Shown piece by piece: positions 26,199 through 34,894 of a stretch of DNA of 64,000 nt. The stretch lies in the NCBI GenBank assembly GCA_017546445.1, contig JAFYWX010000006.1:40428-104427 (forward strand). Direction: 5' to 3'. The first letter of the stretch is position 1. Every line of letters begins with the position of its first letter. Both the position numbers and the translations under genes were made by a program. The notes under the pieces were generated by a model, which was given only the letters and a program-made list of their open reading frames with translations, did no database searches and was not told the origin of the DNA. Origin of the DNA: Akkermansia sp. (GTDB taxonomy: Bacteria; Verrucomicrobiota; Verrucomicrobiia; Verrucomicrobiales; Akkermansiaceae).

Positions 26199-26585
26199 AT
26201 GGCAACCAGACGTCTTGACAAGGTAAACGAATTGATGAAGCGGGAAATCGGCACCTTCATCCAGAAGGAGTACGAGTGGTCCGGCACCATCGTATCGATT
26301 CTCGATGTCGAGATTACCGAGGACCTCAAGGAGGGCCGTGTGTGGGTTGGCGTGGTAGGCCGCATGGCCCCTGCCCAGGTTATCGAGAAACTCAACCGCA
26401 AGCGCGGTGATATTCAGAAAGCCGTAAGCAAGCGCGTGGTGCTGCGCAACACACCCAAGCTTACATTCAAGCACGACAACTCCGCCCAGCGAGGAGTAGA
26501 CCTGGTCAACCTGCTGGATGACATTGAACAGAACCTTCCGAAGGCGCCCCCGCTGCCGGAAGGTGAGTTCGACCCGGAAATCTGA
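26199..26585 (+). CDS. rbfA: Ribosome-binding factor A
   Basis: Small KH-like protein needed for 30S subunit maturation. RRLDKVNELMKREIGTFIQK at the start and PKLTFKHDNSAQRGVDLVNL near the end match the family, with a 128 aa length. Six bases separate it from infB. The following AsmA-like gene starts 19 bases later, so the unit continues. Confidence 0.93.
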   Translation: MATRRLDKVNELMKREIGTFIQKEYEWSGTIVSILDVEITEDLKEGRVWVGVVGRMAPAQVIEKLNRKRGDIQKAVSKRVVLRNTPKLTFKHDNSAQRGVDLVNLLDDIEQNLPKAPPLPEGEFDPEI

Positions 26586-26604
26586 TATATACCAATTACC
26601 AACC

Positions 26605-29600
26605 ATGGCCGGCAAGCTCTCTATCAGACGCGTAGGTACTATCCTCCCAACCCTGAGTCTGGTAGGGCTGCTGCTGGTGATATCAGTTATCATTTGGCTT
26701 TGCACAGCCGGGCTTCCCGGCTGTGCATTGCGCTATATTGAGCAGGAGGCCGCCAAGGCCGGAATCAAGCTCAGCATTGAGAAAATCCGCCTGACTCCCA
26801 AATCCGGTCTGGCCTTCAAGGCAGAGGACATAGTACTTACCCAGGAGCAGAATGACGCTGCGCCGGTGGAGTTTCAGGTAGGGAAAGCGCAGATTTCATT
26901 CAGCTTGACCCGCCTCATCAGCGGCAACTTCAAGCCGGAGAGCGTTCAAATTACCAGAGGGGACCTGGTGTTGCCGCTCAGCAACGAACCTGGGGATAAC
27001 CTCTCGCTGAGGAAAGTTAGTATCTACACCGCTTTTTTTCGCAACAATGGTGGAATCAGCGCTAATCTGACAGCGAATTTTCATCACGTAGACCTGAGCG
27101 TCAAACTCGCGGCCCTCAATTTACCGACCGCCTCCAGCCAGGGAGGAGAGAAGACAGAGTCGGATATCCCAGCAATGCTCGCATCGGTGCGTCCTGCCCT
27201 CATCAAGGTCAAGGAACAGTTGAGAAACCAGCAATGGTCAGATCAGGAGCACCCCAGTGTTGCCCTCACGTTCTTTGGCGGTGAAAAATGGCGCGCCCAG
27301 CTGAAGGCAAATATTCCCAGCTACGAGATTAGTGATTTTCATATTCGCGACGCCCAGGCAGATGCAGTCTTTGACTCCTCTACCCTTACCGTCAGCAATC
27401 TTAAATTCCGCACAGTCGACCCGGAAACACAGGTCAAGCTGCAAGGCGGGTATAACAGGAAAACCCGGGAGCTGGAATTCCACACAGTCAGCACCGCTCC
27501 CGTTGTCAGCATGCTGAACGAATACCTGGGAGAAGACGCACCCCAGGTACTGAAGAAAATCACATCCAGCAAGGAAGATACGCCAACCATAGAATTAAGC
27601 GGGAATGCATCTTTCAGTGATGATTTTGCACTGAACGAAATCAGCATTCACGGCAAAATTGAACAAAACAAGCTTCAGCTGGGAACAGTGCCGGTAGATT
27701 CGGCAAACATGTCCTTCTACATGCACAATGGGCAGTTCAACATTGACCCGCTGAAACTGACCATGCCCGATGGCAGCATTGAGGCCGAAGCCTATGCAGC
27801 AAATGAGGCCGGACATGCCGATCTGGACATTTCCCTGCCCTACAAAACACTCCTTGCCCTGGTCCAGGAGCTTGCTCCGGGGCTTCAGATTCCCCTTCCA
27901 GAGGGGCTGAATTTTAACAGCACTCTGAACCTGCACACCAGAATCAACCTGGAGCTTCCGAATTTTGAACCCGGCAAAAGCCACCTGGCAGATCTGGTTC
28001 CCATACTGCGCAGCTGCGAAATGGAGTTCAACTGCAAAGACATCACTTACGAGAGCAACAGCATACGCAACAATTCCATTACTCTGAAGGTCAATGGCAT
28101 TGATTACAGCGGCGATGATATTCTTGCAGAAACAATCGACCTGGTTGCCAAAACAGGCAATGCCCAGCTGGCTGAATACCAGGCAGACAGCGCACAGACG
28201 GAGCTGAATCTTAAGCTGGAAAACCTGCAATGGAGCAAAAAATCAGAAGCCTTTTCTCTCAAGAAGACGAAGCTGGCTATCAGCACCAATTCGGCCAGCT
28301 GGGAAAATATGCAGGTGAGTAAGTTGATAGCTTCTGCCAGCATCTCCAATATCCGTGGAGCTAAAGCGGATATAACGGGCACCCTTCAATCGGATGCATT
28401 CAGCATAGAACTCAATGCCGACAAGCTCACACACGCTGAAAACGAGGCCCGGGGTATACACATGGAAGCCAGCGTACCCGAGGGCCTGAATCTGGCAGGT
28501 GACTGGCAGCGCATGCAGAGAAACGCCTGGATTCAGGCCGGAGCAATGGAACTTTGCGGCAAAAATGATTTTCATGTTCAGAAGGCATGGTTCAGGCTCC
28601 ATAACGAGGCAGAAAACCAGGCCGTACTGAATTTAGGCATCGGAGAGGAGGACGCCACTGCCAGGCTCAATGCAACTATCGCCCTGCAGCCGGACGCGAA
28701 GCTCGGGCTTGAAATCAGGAAGTTTCACGCAAACCCAGACGATTTCGCCCCCATACTCAGAGAATACATGCCCGCCGGCCTCAAACTCGCCGATAAGGTA
28801 ACTGCCGAAGGGCATGCTATTATCGATACAAAGACGTGGCGACTTCTCCACAGCAAGTACGACCTGACCCTGCCCAGGCTTATCCGCGTCTGCCACAATG
28901 TGCCTGTGCACAAGGGCATGGAAATACCGCTCTCGCTGCACATCGATGGGAGCTTCTCCACCAGAGAGAACGGTGACATGCACTACGAGGCAACAGTCCA
29001 TGCCCGGCACCAACTGGGAAAACTGGATGTACAGGTGAGAGGCAACCCGCTCACAGACTGCAGCATTACCGGCTCTAACACACTGCCGGTAAATATCATC
29101 AACGCTCTTATCGACAACGAAGATGCCCACTGGATTATGCGCGATTTCCGCTGTCAGGATGGCATCACCCGCACCCTTGCCTCCAATATCAACGCAACCA
29201 TCCGCTATGATAAAGGCATCTATGTGCACACCCGCTGCGATGCCGAAATTTTCAATCTGGATTTCCTGCTGGGTGCCATCCAGGACAAGGAAGATGCCCA
29301 GGGCAACCCGACGGGAGAGGAATATCTGCGGACAGATCTGGGCAAGGACCCGTACTCACGAATCAAACACGGCACCTGCGGAGTAGATGTGCTTGTGCAG
29401 ATGGGGTGCGTGAACAGGCAGGGAAAAGCCCTGCCTGAGCGCATCGAAATCAACCTGCTCAACCCGGACGTGCTCTACGACAACGGCCCCTGGCTCAAAC
29501 GCATGGGCATCAAGAACGGCGCCGCCACCAGCCGTATCACCGGCGAGGCCGTGCGCTTTGACATTGAGAAATACACCATCTCCCTGCACAAGCTGAAAGG

Positions 29601-30642
29601 CACCTGCTACCCGGCCTATTCCATAGGCATGTATTATGCCCCTATTCAGCATTACCTGAAGGATGTGGTACTTGGTGTACCCGCAGATATTGAGACAGAG
29701 TACTGCATTTTCCCGCTTTCACGGAAATGCAAGGTACCAATGAAAGGCCTTATCCATGCCAAGGCAGCCTCAGGAGCCGGGTACAAATTCCTGGGCACTA
29801 CCATTCCCCTCACCAACTTCAGCGGCTTTATCAACATCAGCGATGTTGATGTCTACCTCGACCGCATGAATGCCCAGAGCTGGGGTGGGAGCCTGGATGG
29901 CTCCCTGCGCATCAATTTTGCAGGCAAGAACACCACGCTGGATGGATTCCTTGTTGCCCGCAACCTGAATCTGAAGGACATTGTGGCATCCTATGGAGCC
30001 AATTACTCCCCCGCCTGCTGCAATGGTTTCATACGGTTCCAGGCCGCCTCACCGGATCTGGAGGCCGTGCGGGCCTATGGCCAGGTGCACCTTACCGATG
30101 GTGACCTGATGCGGCTTAGTTTGTTCCGCCCCATCGACGCCTTACTTTCCGACCTATCGGGCAACCTGATCAAACTGCAGGAAAGCGTGAACCTTAAAAA
30201 GAAGGATTCAACGTCCACCGAGATGGATAATTCTATTCGCGGTTCATTCGACAAGGACAGCGGCGCTGTCGAGTGGGTACCCTTCGCCAATCATTTCCTT
30301 CGCTATGGCATTGATGAGGCCTTCAGCCGTTTTGACATCATGGGAGGCCACCTCATCACCCGCGACATGAAAGCCAAGGGCTACAATCTGGATGTAGATG
30401 TGCAGCTGGATATAGACCTGAATAAGCTTACCCTCGAAGGCGATCTCTGGCCCAGAATCTCCAGTGTTCCGACTCTCATCATCTCCCCTATCACCATTCT
30501 CTCCAGCTTCCTGATTGATATAAATATATACGGGGACCTCGTTTCACCTAAGTGGAAGTTCGGCTTGAGTAAGAAACTCAAAGGAGCAGCCAGCAGCATT
30601 ACCTCTGAGCCGCAGAAAGACGAACCGTTGAAAACCGAGTAA
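26605..30642 (+). CDS. Large AsmA-like envelope protein
   Basis: 1345 aa. One N-terminal membrane helix (about 14-36) anchors a very long beta-rich periplasmic region. The early KAGIKLSIEKIRLTPKSGLA and the C-terminal block (about 1150-1310; FSGFINISDVDVYLDRMNAQ, WGGSLDGSLRINFAGKN, and the amphipathic end) follow the AsmA/TamB/YhdP pattern of repeating-beta-groove proteins proposed to bridge the envelope and carry lipids. Start 26605 (MAGKLSIRRV) gives the anchor a basic N-terminus. It lies between rbfA and cls (6 bases), and pairing with cardiolipin synthase fits a role in phospholipid handling. That role is inferred. Confidence 0.75.
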   Translation: MAGKLSIRRVGTILPTLSLVGLLLVISVIIWLCTAGLPGCALRYIEQEAAKAGIKLSIEKIRLTPKSGLAFKAEDIVLTQEQNDAAPVEFQVGKAQISFSLTRLISGNFKPESVQITRGDLVLPLSNEPGDNLSLRKVSIYTAFFRNNGGISANLTANFHHVDLSVKLAALNLPTASSQGGEKTESDIPAMLASVRPALIKVKEQLRNQQWSDQEHPSVALTFFGGEKWRAQLKANIPSYEISDFHIRDAQADAVFDSSTLTVSNLKFRTVDPETQVKLQGGYNRKTRELEFHTVSTAPVVSMLNEYLGEDAPQVLKKITSSKEDTPTIELSGNASFSDDFALNEISIHGKIEQNKLQLGTVPVDSANMSFYMHNGQFNIDPLKLTMPDGSIEAEAYAANEAGHADLDISLPYKTLLALVQELAPGLQIPLPEGLNFNSTLNLHTRINLELPNFEPGKSHLADLVPILRSCEMEFNCKDITYESNSIRNNSITLKVNGIDYSGDDILAETIDLVAKTGNAQLAEYQADSAQTELNLKLENLQWSKKSEAFSLKKTKLAISTNSASWENMQVSKLIASASISNIRGAKADITGTLQSDAFSIELNADKLTHAENEARGIHMEASVPEGLNLAGDWQRMQRNAWIQAGAMELCGKNDFHVQKAWFRLHNEAENQAVLNLGIGEEDATARLNATIALQPDAKLGLEIRKFHANPDDFAPILREYMPAGLKLADKVTAEGHAIIDTKTWRLLHSKYDLTLPRLIRVCHNVPVHKGMEIPLSLHIDGSFSTRENGDMHYEATVHARHQLGKLDVQVRGNPLTDCSITGSNTLPVNIINALIDNEDAHWIMRDFRCQDGITRTLASNINATIRYDKGIYVHTRCDAEIFNLDFLLGAIQDKEDAQGNPTGEEYLRTDLGKDPYSRIKHGTCGVDVLVQMGCVNRQGKALPERIEINLLNPDVLYDNGPWLKRMGIKNGAATSRITGEAVRFDIEKYTISLHKLKGTCYPAYSIGMYYAPIQHYLKDVVLGVPADIETEYCIFPLSRKCKVPMKGLIHAKAASGAGYKFLGTTIPLTNFSGFINISDVDVYLDRMNAQSWGGSLDGSLRINFAGKNTTLDGFLVARNLNLKDIVASYGANYSPACCNGFIRFQAASPDLEAVRAYGQVHLTDGDLMRLSLFRPIDALLSDLSGNLIKLQESVNLKKKDSTSTEMDNSIRGSFDKDSGAVEWVPFANHFLRYGIDEAFSRFDIMGGHLITRDMKAKGYNLDVDVQLDIDLNKLTLEGDLWPRISSVPTLIISPITILSSFLIDINIYGDLVSPKWKFGLSKKLKGAASSITSEPQKDEPLKTE

Positions 30643-30648
30643 AGCGAA

Positions 30649-32055
30649 ATGGAGTCGCTGTTGCAGTTTTTGATTCACCTCGCCCCCCTGCTGCACGCAG
30701 CGGGGCTCGTTTTTGCGCTGCACGCGCTGGGCCGCCCGCACTCTCCGCAGGGCACTATAGCATGGATGCTCGGTCTTATCCTGCTGCCGCTCATCACCCT
30801 GCCGCTTTATCTTATTCTGGGCGCAGCCCGCATTCACCGCCACACCACCAGCCGCCACAGCAGAGAGAGCATCCAGGCCGTTCTGAAATCCAACCAGGCA
30901 TGGGAACCGGCGCACACCCCGCTGGCCCGCACCCTGACACGCTGCACCGGATACGCCCCCTGCTCCGGCAATGATATCCGCATTCTTCAGGATGGCGACA
31001 ACACCTACCGCGATATGCTGCACGCCATCCGGGCAGCACAGCACTCTATTCTGCTGGAGTTCTTCATCATTCGCAATGACCGCGTAGGCATCACCCTGCG
31101 GGAGGCGCTGGAGGAACGAGCCCGGGCCGGGGTTCAGGTCTATGTCATTTATGATGAAATAGGCTCGCTCAAGCTTCCGGCGGGTTATCTGCGCAGGCTC
31201 AGGCGCGCCGGAGTGAAGGTCAGCTCGGTGAACGGCAAACGCTTCTGGTTAAGCTCCATGCTGCGGGTTAATTACCGGAACCACCGCAAGCTGGTGCTTA
31301 TCGATAGCCGGTGCGCCTATCTCGGCAGCCTGAATGTGGGGCTGGAATACACCCGCGCCAGCCACCGCCCCTACTGGCGAGACACCTTCATCCACCTGCA
31401 GGGGCCAGTGGTCACGCAATGCCTGCTCAGCTTTGCTGATGACTGGAAACGCGCCGCGGGCGAGAACATCACCCACTTGGTTACCCGGCAGGAAACAACA
31501 GGCACACACACTTGCCAGCTCATTCCCAGCGGACCGGAGGACGGCCCCCTGAATTCCTGGCAGCTCACCCTGCTGGAGATGGCCGCAGAGGCAAAGGAAC
31601 GGCTCTGGCTGGCCAGCCCCTATTTCGTGCCGACAGAGGCAGTAAGCGAAGCCCTGCGCGCCGCCGCCCTGCGAGGGGTGGATGTGCGCATCCTCATTCC
31701 ACGCAGGGGTGACAACCTCGCGGCCCAATTAGCGCTGCTCACCTTTATTCCGCCCATGCTGGCCGCAGGGATGCACCTGCTTGCCTACGAACCCGGCTTT
31801 CTGCATGAAAAAGTATGCGTGGCAGATTCTGCTACCTGCAGCATAGGCACTGCCAACCTGGACGAACGCTCCCTGAGCCTGAATTTCGAGCTCACCCTCC
31901 TCATGCAGGATGAAGGGGCCACAGAAAAGGTAGCCGCCATGCTGCAGCAGGACATGAGCCAGGCCACCCCCATCACCCACGCAGATTGGTACAAACGCCA
32001 TATCCTTGTCCGCCTGGCAGCAAATTGCTGCCGCCTGCTGGCACCGGTGCTATAG
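30649..32055 (+). CDS. cls: Cardiolipin synthase (phospholipase D family)
   Basis: Membrane enzyme that joins two phosphatidylglycerols to cardiolipin. Two N-terminal helices (about 8-60) precede two HKD catalytic motifs: His212-Lys214-Asp219 in NHRKLVLID and His386-Lys388-Asp393 in LHEKVCVAD, each followed by the GS/GT-xN signature (LGSLN, IGTANLDERS). Length 468 aa is normal. Six bases after the AsmA-like gene, last gene of the nusA unit. Confidence 0.93.
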   Translation: MESLLQFLIHLAPLLHAAGLVFALHALGRPHSPQGTIAWMLGLILLPLITLPLYLILGAARIHRHTTSRHSRESIQAVLKSNQAWEPAHTPLARTLTRCTGYAPCSGNDIRILQDGDNTYRDMLHAIRAAQHSILLEFFIIRNDRVGITLREALEERARAGVQVYVIYDEIGSLKLPAGYLRRLRRAGVKVSSVNGKRFWLSSMLRVNYRNHRKLVLIDSRCAYLGSLNVGLEYTRASHRPYWRDTFIHLQGPVVTQCLLSFADDWKRAAGENITHLVTRQETTGTHTCQLIPSGPEDGPLNSWQLTLLEMAAEAKERLWLASPYFVPTEAVSEALRAAALRGVDVRILIPRRGDNLAAQLALLTFIPPMLAAGMHLLAYEPGFLHEKVCVADSATCSIGTANLDERSLSLNFELTLLMQDEGATEKVAAMLQQDMSQATPITHADWYKRHILVRLAANCCRLLAPVL

Positions 32056-32070
32056 GGGCAAACTTTCAGC

Positions 32071-32099
32071 TGTACATCGCGAAAAAAAGCTGGTAAAGT
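32071..32099 (+). promoter_or_regulatory. Possible promoter of the glycosidase gene
   Basis: TGTACA (32071-32076), 17-base spacer, TAAAGT (32094-32099), with the ATG 11 bases later. The match is moderate. Confidence 0.4.
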
Positions 32100-32110
32100 G
32101 TACAACGGAT

Positions 32111-34753
32111 ATGAAAAAAATTCTGGTTCCAGCACTCGCATTCAGCATCTGCGCAGGCAGCACTGCTGTTGCAGAGGTTTCATTCCCGGGCAAGGAGCCG
32201 GGTAAGGCAAAGGTGGAATGTAGTGAATCCTCTGCCAGTCTCAGCAATAAGATGTTCACCGCATCATTCCGCAAAGCAGGCAGCGGGGTCGTGTTCGATG
32301 GCATGAAAACGGCCGATGGTAAAGCGGTTGCCCAAGGTGGCACCAATCTGTTCACCATCACGCTGGCAGACGGCAAAACATACACCTCCAAGGAATTATC
32401 CAGCTCCTCGCTGGAGGAAATCAAGCTCAAGGCAGATAAGAAACACCCCCGCTTATCGGAGCAGCTTCCCGGCTATGCCGTCGGCTGCACCTTCAAGACC
32501 CCTGATAAGAAGCTGGAAATCGCCTGGCGCGCCGTTCTCCGCAACGGCTCGCATTACCTGCGCCAGGAAATGGAAATCAAGGCGCTGAAGGATACAGCCT
32601 TCGCCACCCTCACCCCTGTCACCTACAACATTGTGCAGGGCGGCACGCCGGAGCTTTCCGGCGGCACCACCCACGGCAAGGTAGTGGTAAATGACCTGGT
32701 GTTCTGCGGTCTGGAAACCCCGATGTCTCAGATGTCTGCCCCCGGTGGCAGCGCCGAAACCTCAGCCGAATGGGATCCGAATAAGTGGAGTGCCGATATT
32801 TTCTCACCTGTATTCAATGTGCCGGCCTCCATGACCAGCAAGTACGGCAAACGATACGCAGAAAAGGATGGCCCCGTGGTGCTGGGGCTCATGGTTGCGG
32901 AAGGTCCCGTATCATTTACAAAGGCAGGCATGTGCCGAATCAAAGCAAGTGGAGACCTGAACATTGTGGCCATTCAGCTCATTCCCGAGGGCAGCGAAAG
33001 CGTGGCCTGCGAGGATGTGCACAAGGCATCTGCCAGTGCTACCTACACCCTCGATGTGCCGGCAGCCGGCACCTACACGCTCAAAATCTGGGTAGACACC
33101 AAGGACGCAGACATTGAGGGCAGCGGCACAATTGCCTACACCCTGCCCCTGGAAAAGGCAGAGGAAGCTGCCAGCAGCGGCCCGGCCTCTCTGGTAAAGG
33201 GCGATTGGGAGCGCCGCACCACCCTCAAGGCCGGCCAGAGCTGGAAGGTATCCTCCGTGCTGGGCTTCTTTGCGCCGAAGCAGGAGCGCCGTTCCTTCCT
33301 GGCCTATCTGGAGCGTGAGCGCGCTGTGCCCTACCGCCTCTTCATTCATTACAATGACTGGTATGAACTGGGCATTACGCTGAACAACAACGAAGACCCG
33401 CTTCAACGCAACACAGAGCAGAAACAGCTGGAACTTCTCGAGGTCTGGAAGCGCGAGATGATTCAGAAGCGCAAGACCCCCATTGACTGCTTCGTTATTG
33501 ATGACGGCTGGGACGATTTCAACAGCTTGTGGAACTTCCATGCCGGCTTCCCCAACGGCTTCTCCAAAATCGATAAGATGCTCCGCAGCATGAAGAGCGG
33601 CCTGGGCACATGGCTGGGGCCGGTGGGTGGCTATGGCCACTCCAAGGCGCTGCGTCTCGGAAACTGGAACAAGAACCACCCCGACAACCAGATTGGTAAT
33701 TTCCAGCTCTCCAACAAGGAGTATTTCGATGCTTTCGTGGGCCGCTGCTCCCAGATGGTGCGCGATTATGAGATGCGTTACTTCAAGTTCGATGGCATCT
33801 CTGCCCAGTTCCACGCCAAGGGGCCGTCCGGCCTGGAAGATGCGGAAGGCATCATCAGCGTACTGAGCGAACTGCGCAAGGTTCGCAAGGATTTGTTCAT
33901 CAACACCACCGTGGGCACGTGGTCCAGCCCCTTCTGGCTGCATTATTCAGACTCCCTGTGGCGCCAGGAAAACGATTTCCAGGAACACGGTCCGGCCGCC
34001 GGCGACCCCCGCGACAAGTGGATGACCTACCGCGACCGCCTCGTGTATGAGGCATTCGTGAAGCGCTCTCCGCTCTATCCCATCAACTCCGTCATGACTC
34101 ATGGTATCATCATCACCAAGAATGGCCCGCCCCGCGTCATGAGCAAGGAGCCAGAAAACTGCCTCAAGGAAATCCGCTCCCACGTGGGCTGCGGCACCTG
34201 CCTGCAGGAGCTCTATGTGGACCGCGACCTGCTGAGCCAGGAGGACGGCAGACTCTGGAACGAACTGGCAGACGGCATCAAATGGCTGCGCCGCAACGAA
34301 GATGTGCTGGCAGATATCCACTGGGTAGGCGGGCATCCCTGGGATGATTCCGTGGGCGATGGCTGCGTGTACGGATGGGCTGCCTGGAGCCCGACCAAGT
34401 GCACCCTCACCCTCCGCAATTCCAGCGCCAGCGAGAAAACGCTCACCGGCACCCTGCGCGAGATTCTCGATGTTCCACCCTCGGTAAAGAAGGATAAGGT
34501 GAAATTCCGCAGTTCTTTCAAGGGCCAGCGTAATATCCCAGCCCTGCTCGGTGGCGCCATTGATATCGACAAAAAGCTCACCATCACCCTGCAGCCGCAG
34601 GAGGTAATCGTGCTGGAAGGCGTCTGCGCTGGCGGCAAGAAGAAGGCCGAAGCGAGCGAAGAAGAAGCCGATGATGCGGAAGATGACGACGACGAGCCCA
34701 GGAAGAAGAAAAAATCCAAAAAGAAGTCCAAAAAGAAAAAAAAGGCAAAATAA
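32111..34753 (+). CDS. Secreted clan GH-D-like glycoside hydrolase (alpha-galactosidase-like)
   Basis: 880 aa with a signal peptide (KKILVPALAFSICAGSTAVA). Residues ~25-400 are beta-rich accessory domains. The barrel (about 410-780) carries FVIDDGWDDF (Asp464/465) and RYFKFDGI, where Asp561 sits in the KxD context of the nucleophile of clan GH-D (GH27/GH31/GH36) enzymes. That suggests action on alpha-galactosides or related glycans, for instance host or dietary ones; the exact family is not assigned. The last ~35 residues are unusual for a secreted protein: an acidic run followed by an almost pure lysine run. Confidence 0.7.
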   Translation: MKKILVPALAFSICAGSTAVAEVSFPGKEPGKAKVECSESSASLSNKMFTASFRKAGSGVVFDGMKTADGKAVAQGGTNLFTITLADGKTYTSKELSSSSLEEIKLKADKKHPRLSEQLPGYAVGCTFKTPDKKLEIAWRAVLRNGSHYLRQEMEIKALKDTAFATLTPVTYNIVQGGTPELSGGTTHGKVVVNDLVFCGLETPMSQMSAPGGSAETSAEWDPNKWSADIFSPVFNVPASMTSKYGKRYAEKDGPVVLGLMVAEGPVSFTKAGMCRIKASGDLNIVAIQLIPEGSESVACEDVHKASASATYTLDVPAAGTYTLKIWVDTKDADIEGSGTIAYTLPLEKAEEAASSGPASLVKGDWERRTTLKAGQSWKVSSVLGFFAPKQERRSFLAYLERERAVPYRLFIHYNDWYELGITLNNNEDPLQRNTEQKQLELLEVWKREMIQKRKTPIDCFVIDDGWDDFNSLWNFHAGFPNGFSKIDKMLRSMKSGLGTWLGPVGGYGHSKALRLGNWNKNHPDNQIGNFQLSNKEYFDAFVGRCSQMVRDYEMRYFKFDGISAQFHAKGPSGLEDAEGIISVLSELRKVRKDLFINTTVGTWSSPFWLHYSDSLWRQENDFQEHGPAAGDPRDKWMTYRDRLVYEAFVKRSPLYPINSVMTHGIIITKNGPPRVMSKEPENCLKEIRSHVGCGTCLQELYVDRDLLSQEDGRLWNELADGIKWLRRNEDVLADIHWVGGHPWDDSVGDGCVYGWAAWSPTKCTLTLRNSSASEKTLTGTLREILDVPPSVKKDKVKFRSSFKGQRNIPALLGGAIDIDKKLTITLQPQEVIVLEGVCAGGKKKAEASEEEADDAEDDDDEPRKKKKSKKKSKKKKKAK

Positions 34754-34769
34754 CGAATCCCCTTTCCAG

Positions 34770-34798
34770 GCGGCACCCATGTGGTGCCGCTTCTTGTT
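34770..34798 (+). terminator. Terminator after the glycosidase gene
   Basis: An 8-base stem (GCGGCACC 34770-34777 with 34783-34790), 5-base loop, tail TTCTTGTT. Confidence 0.85.
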
Positions 34799-34852
34799 AT
34801 GCCCGCGCAGCTGCATCAGGCAAGAAAACTGTTCGGCAATAGGATATTTGCC

Positions 34853-34880
34853 TTGCTTGTAAAGCTGAATCGTATATAAT
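34853..34880 (+). promoter_or_regulatory. Promoter of murC/B-ddl-ftsQ
   Basis: TTGCTT (34853-34858), 16-base spacer, perfect TATAAT (34875-34880). The ATG is 14 bases downstream. Confidence 0.65.
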
Positions 34881-34894
34881 GTTCCCTAGTAGAT

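Noticed and set aside
23856..26705. 949-codon open frame antisense to nusA, infB and rbfA
   Set aside because: It is antisense to well-identified genes and rich in His, Leu and Gly as expected from reverse reading of GC-biased coding DNA. No domain is recognisable.
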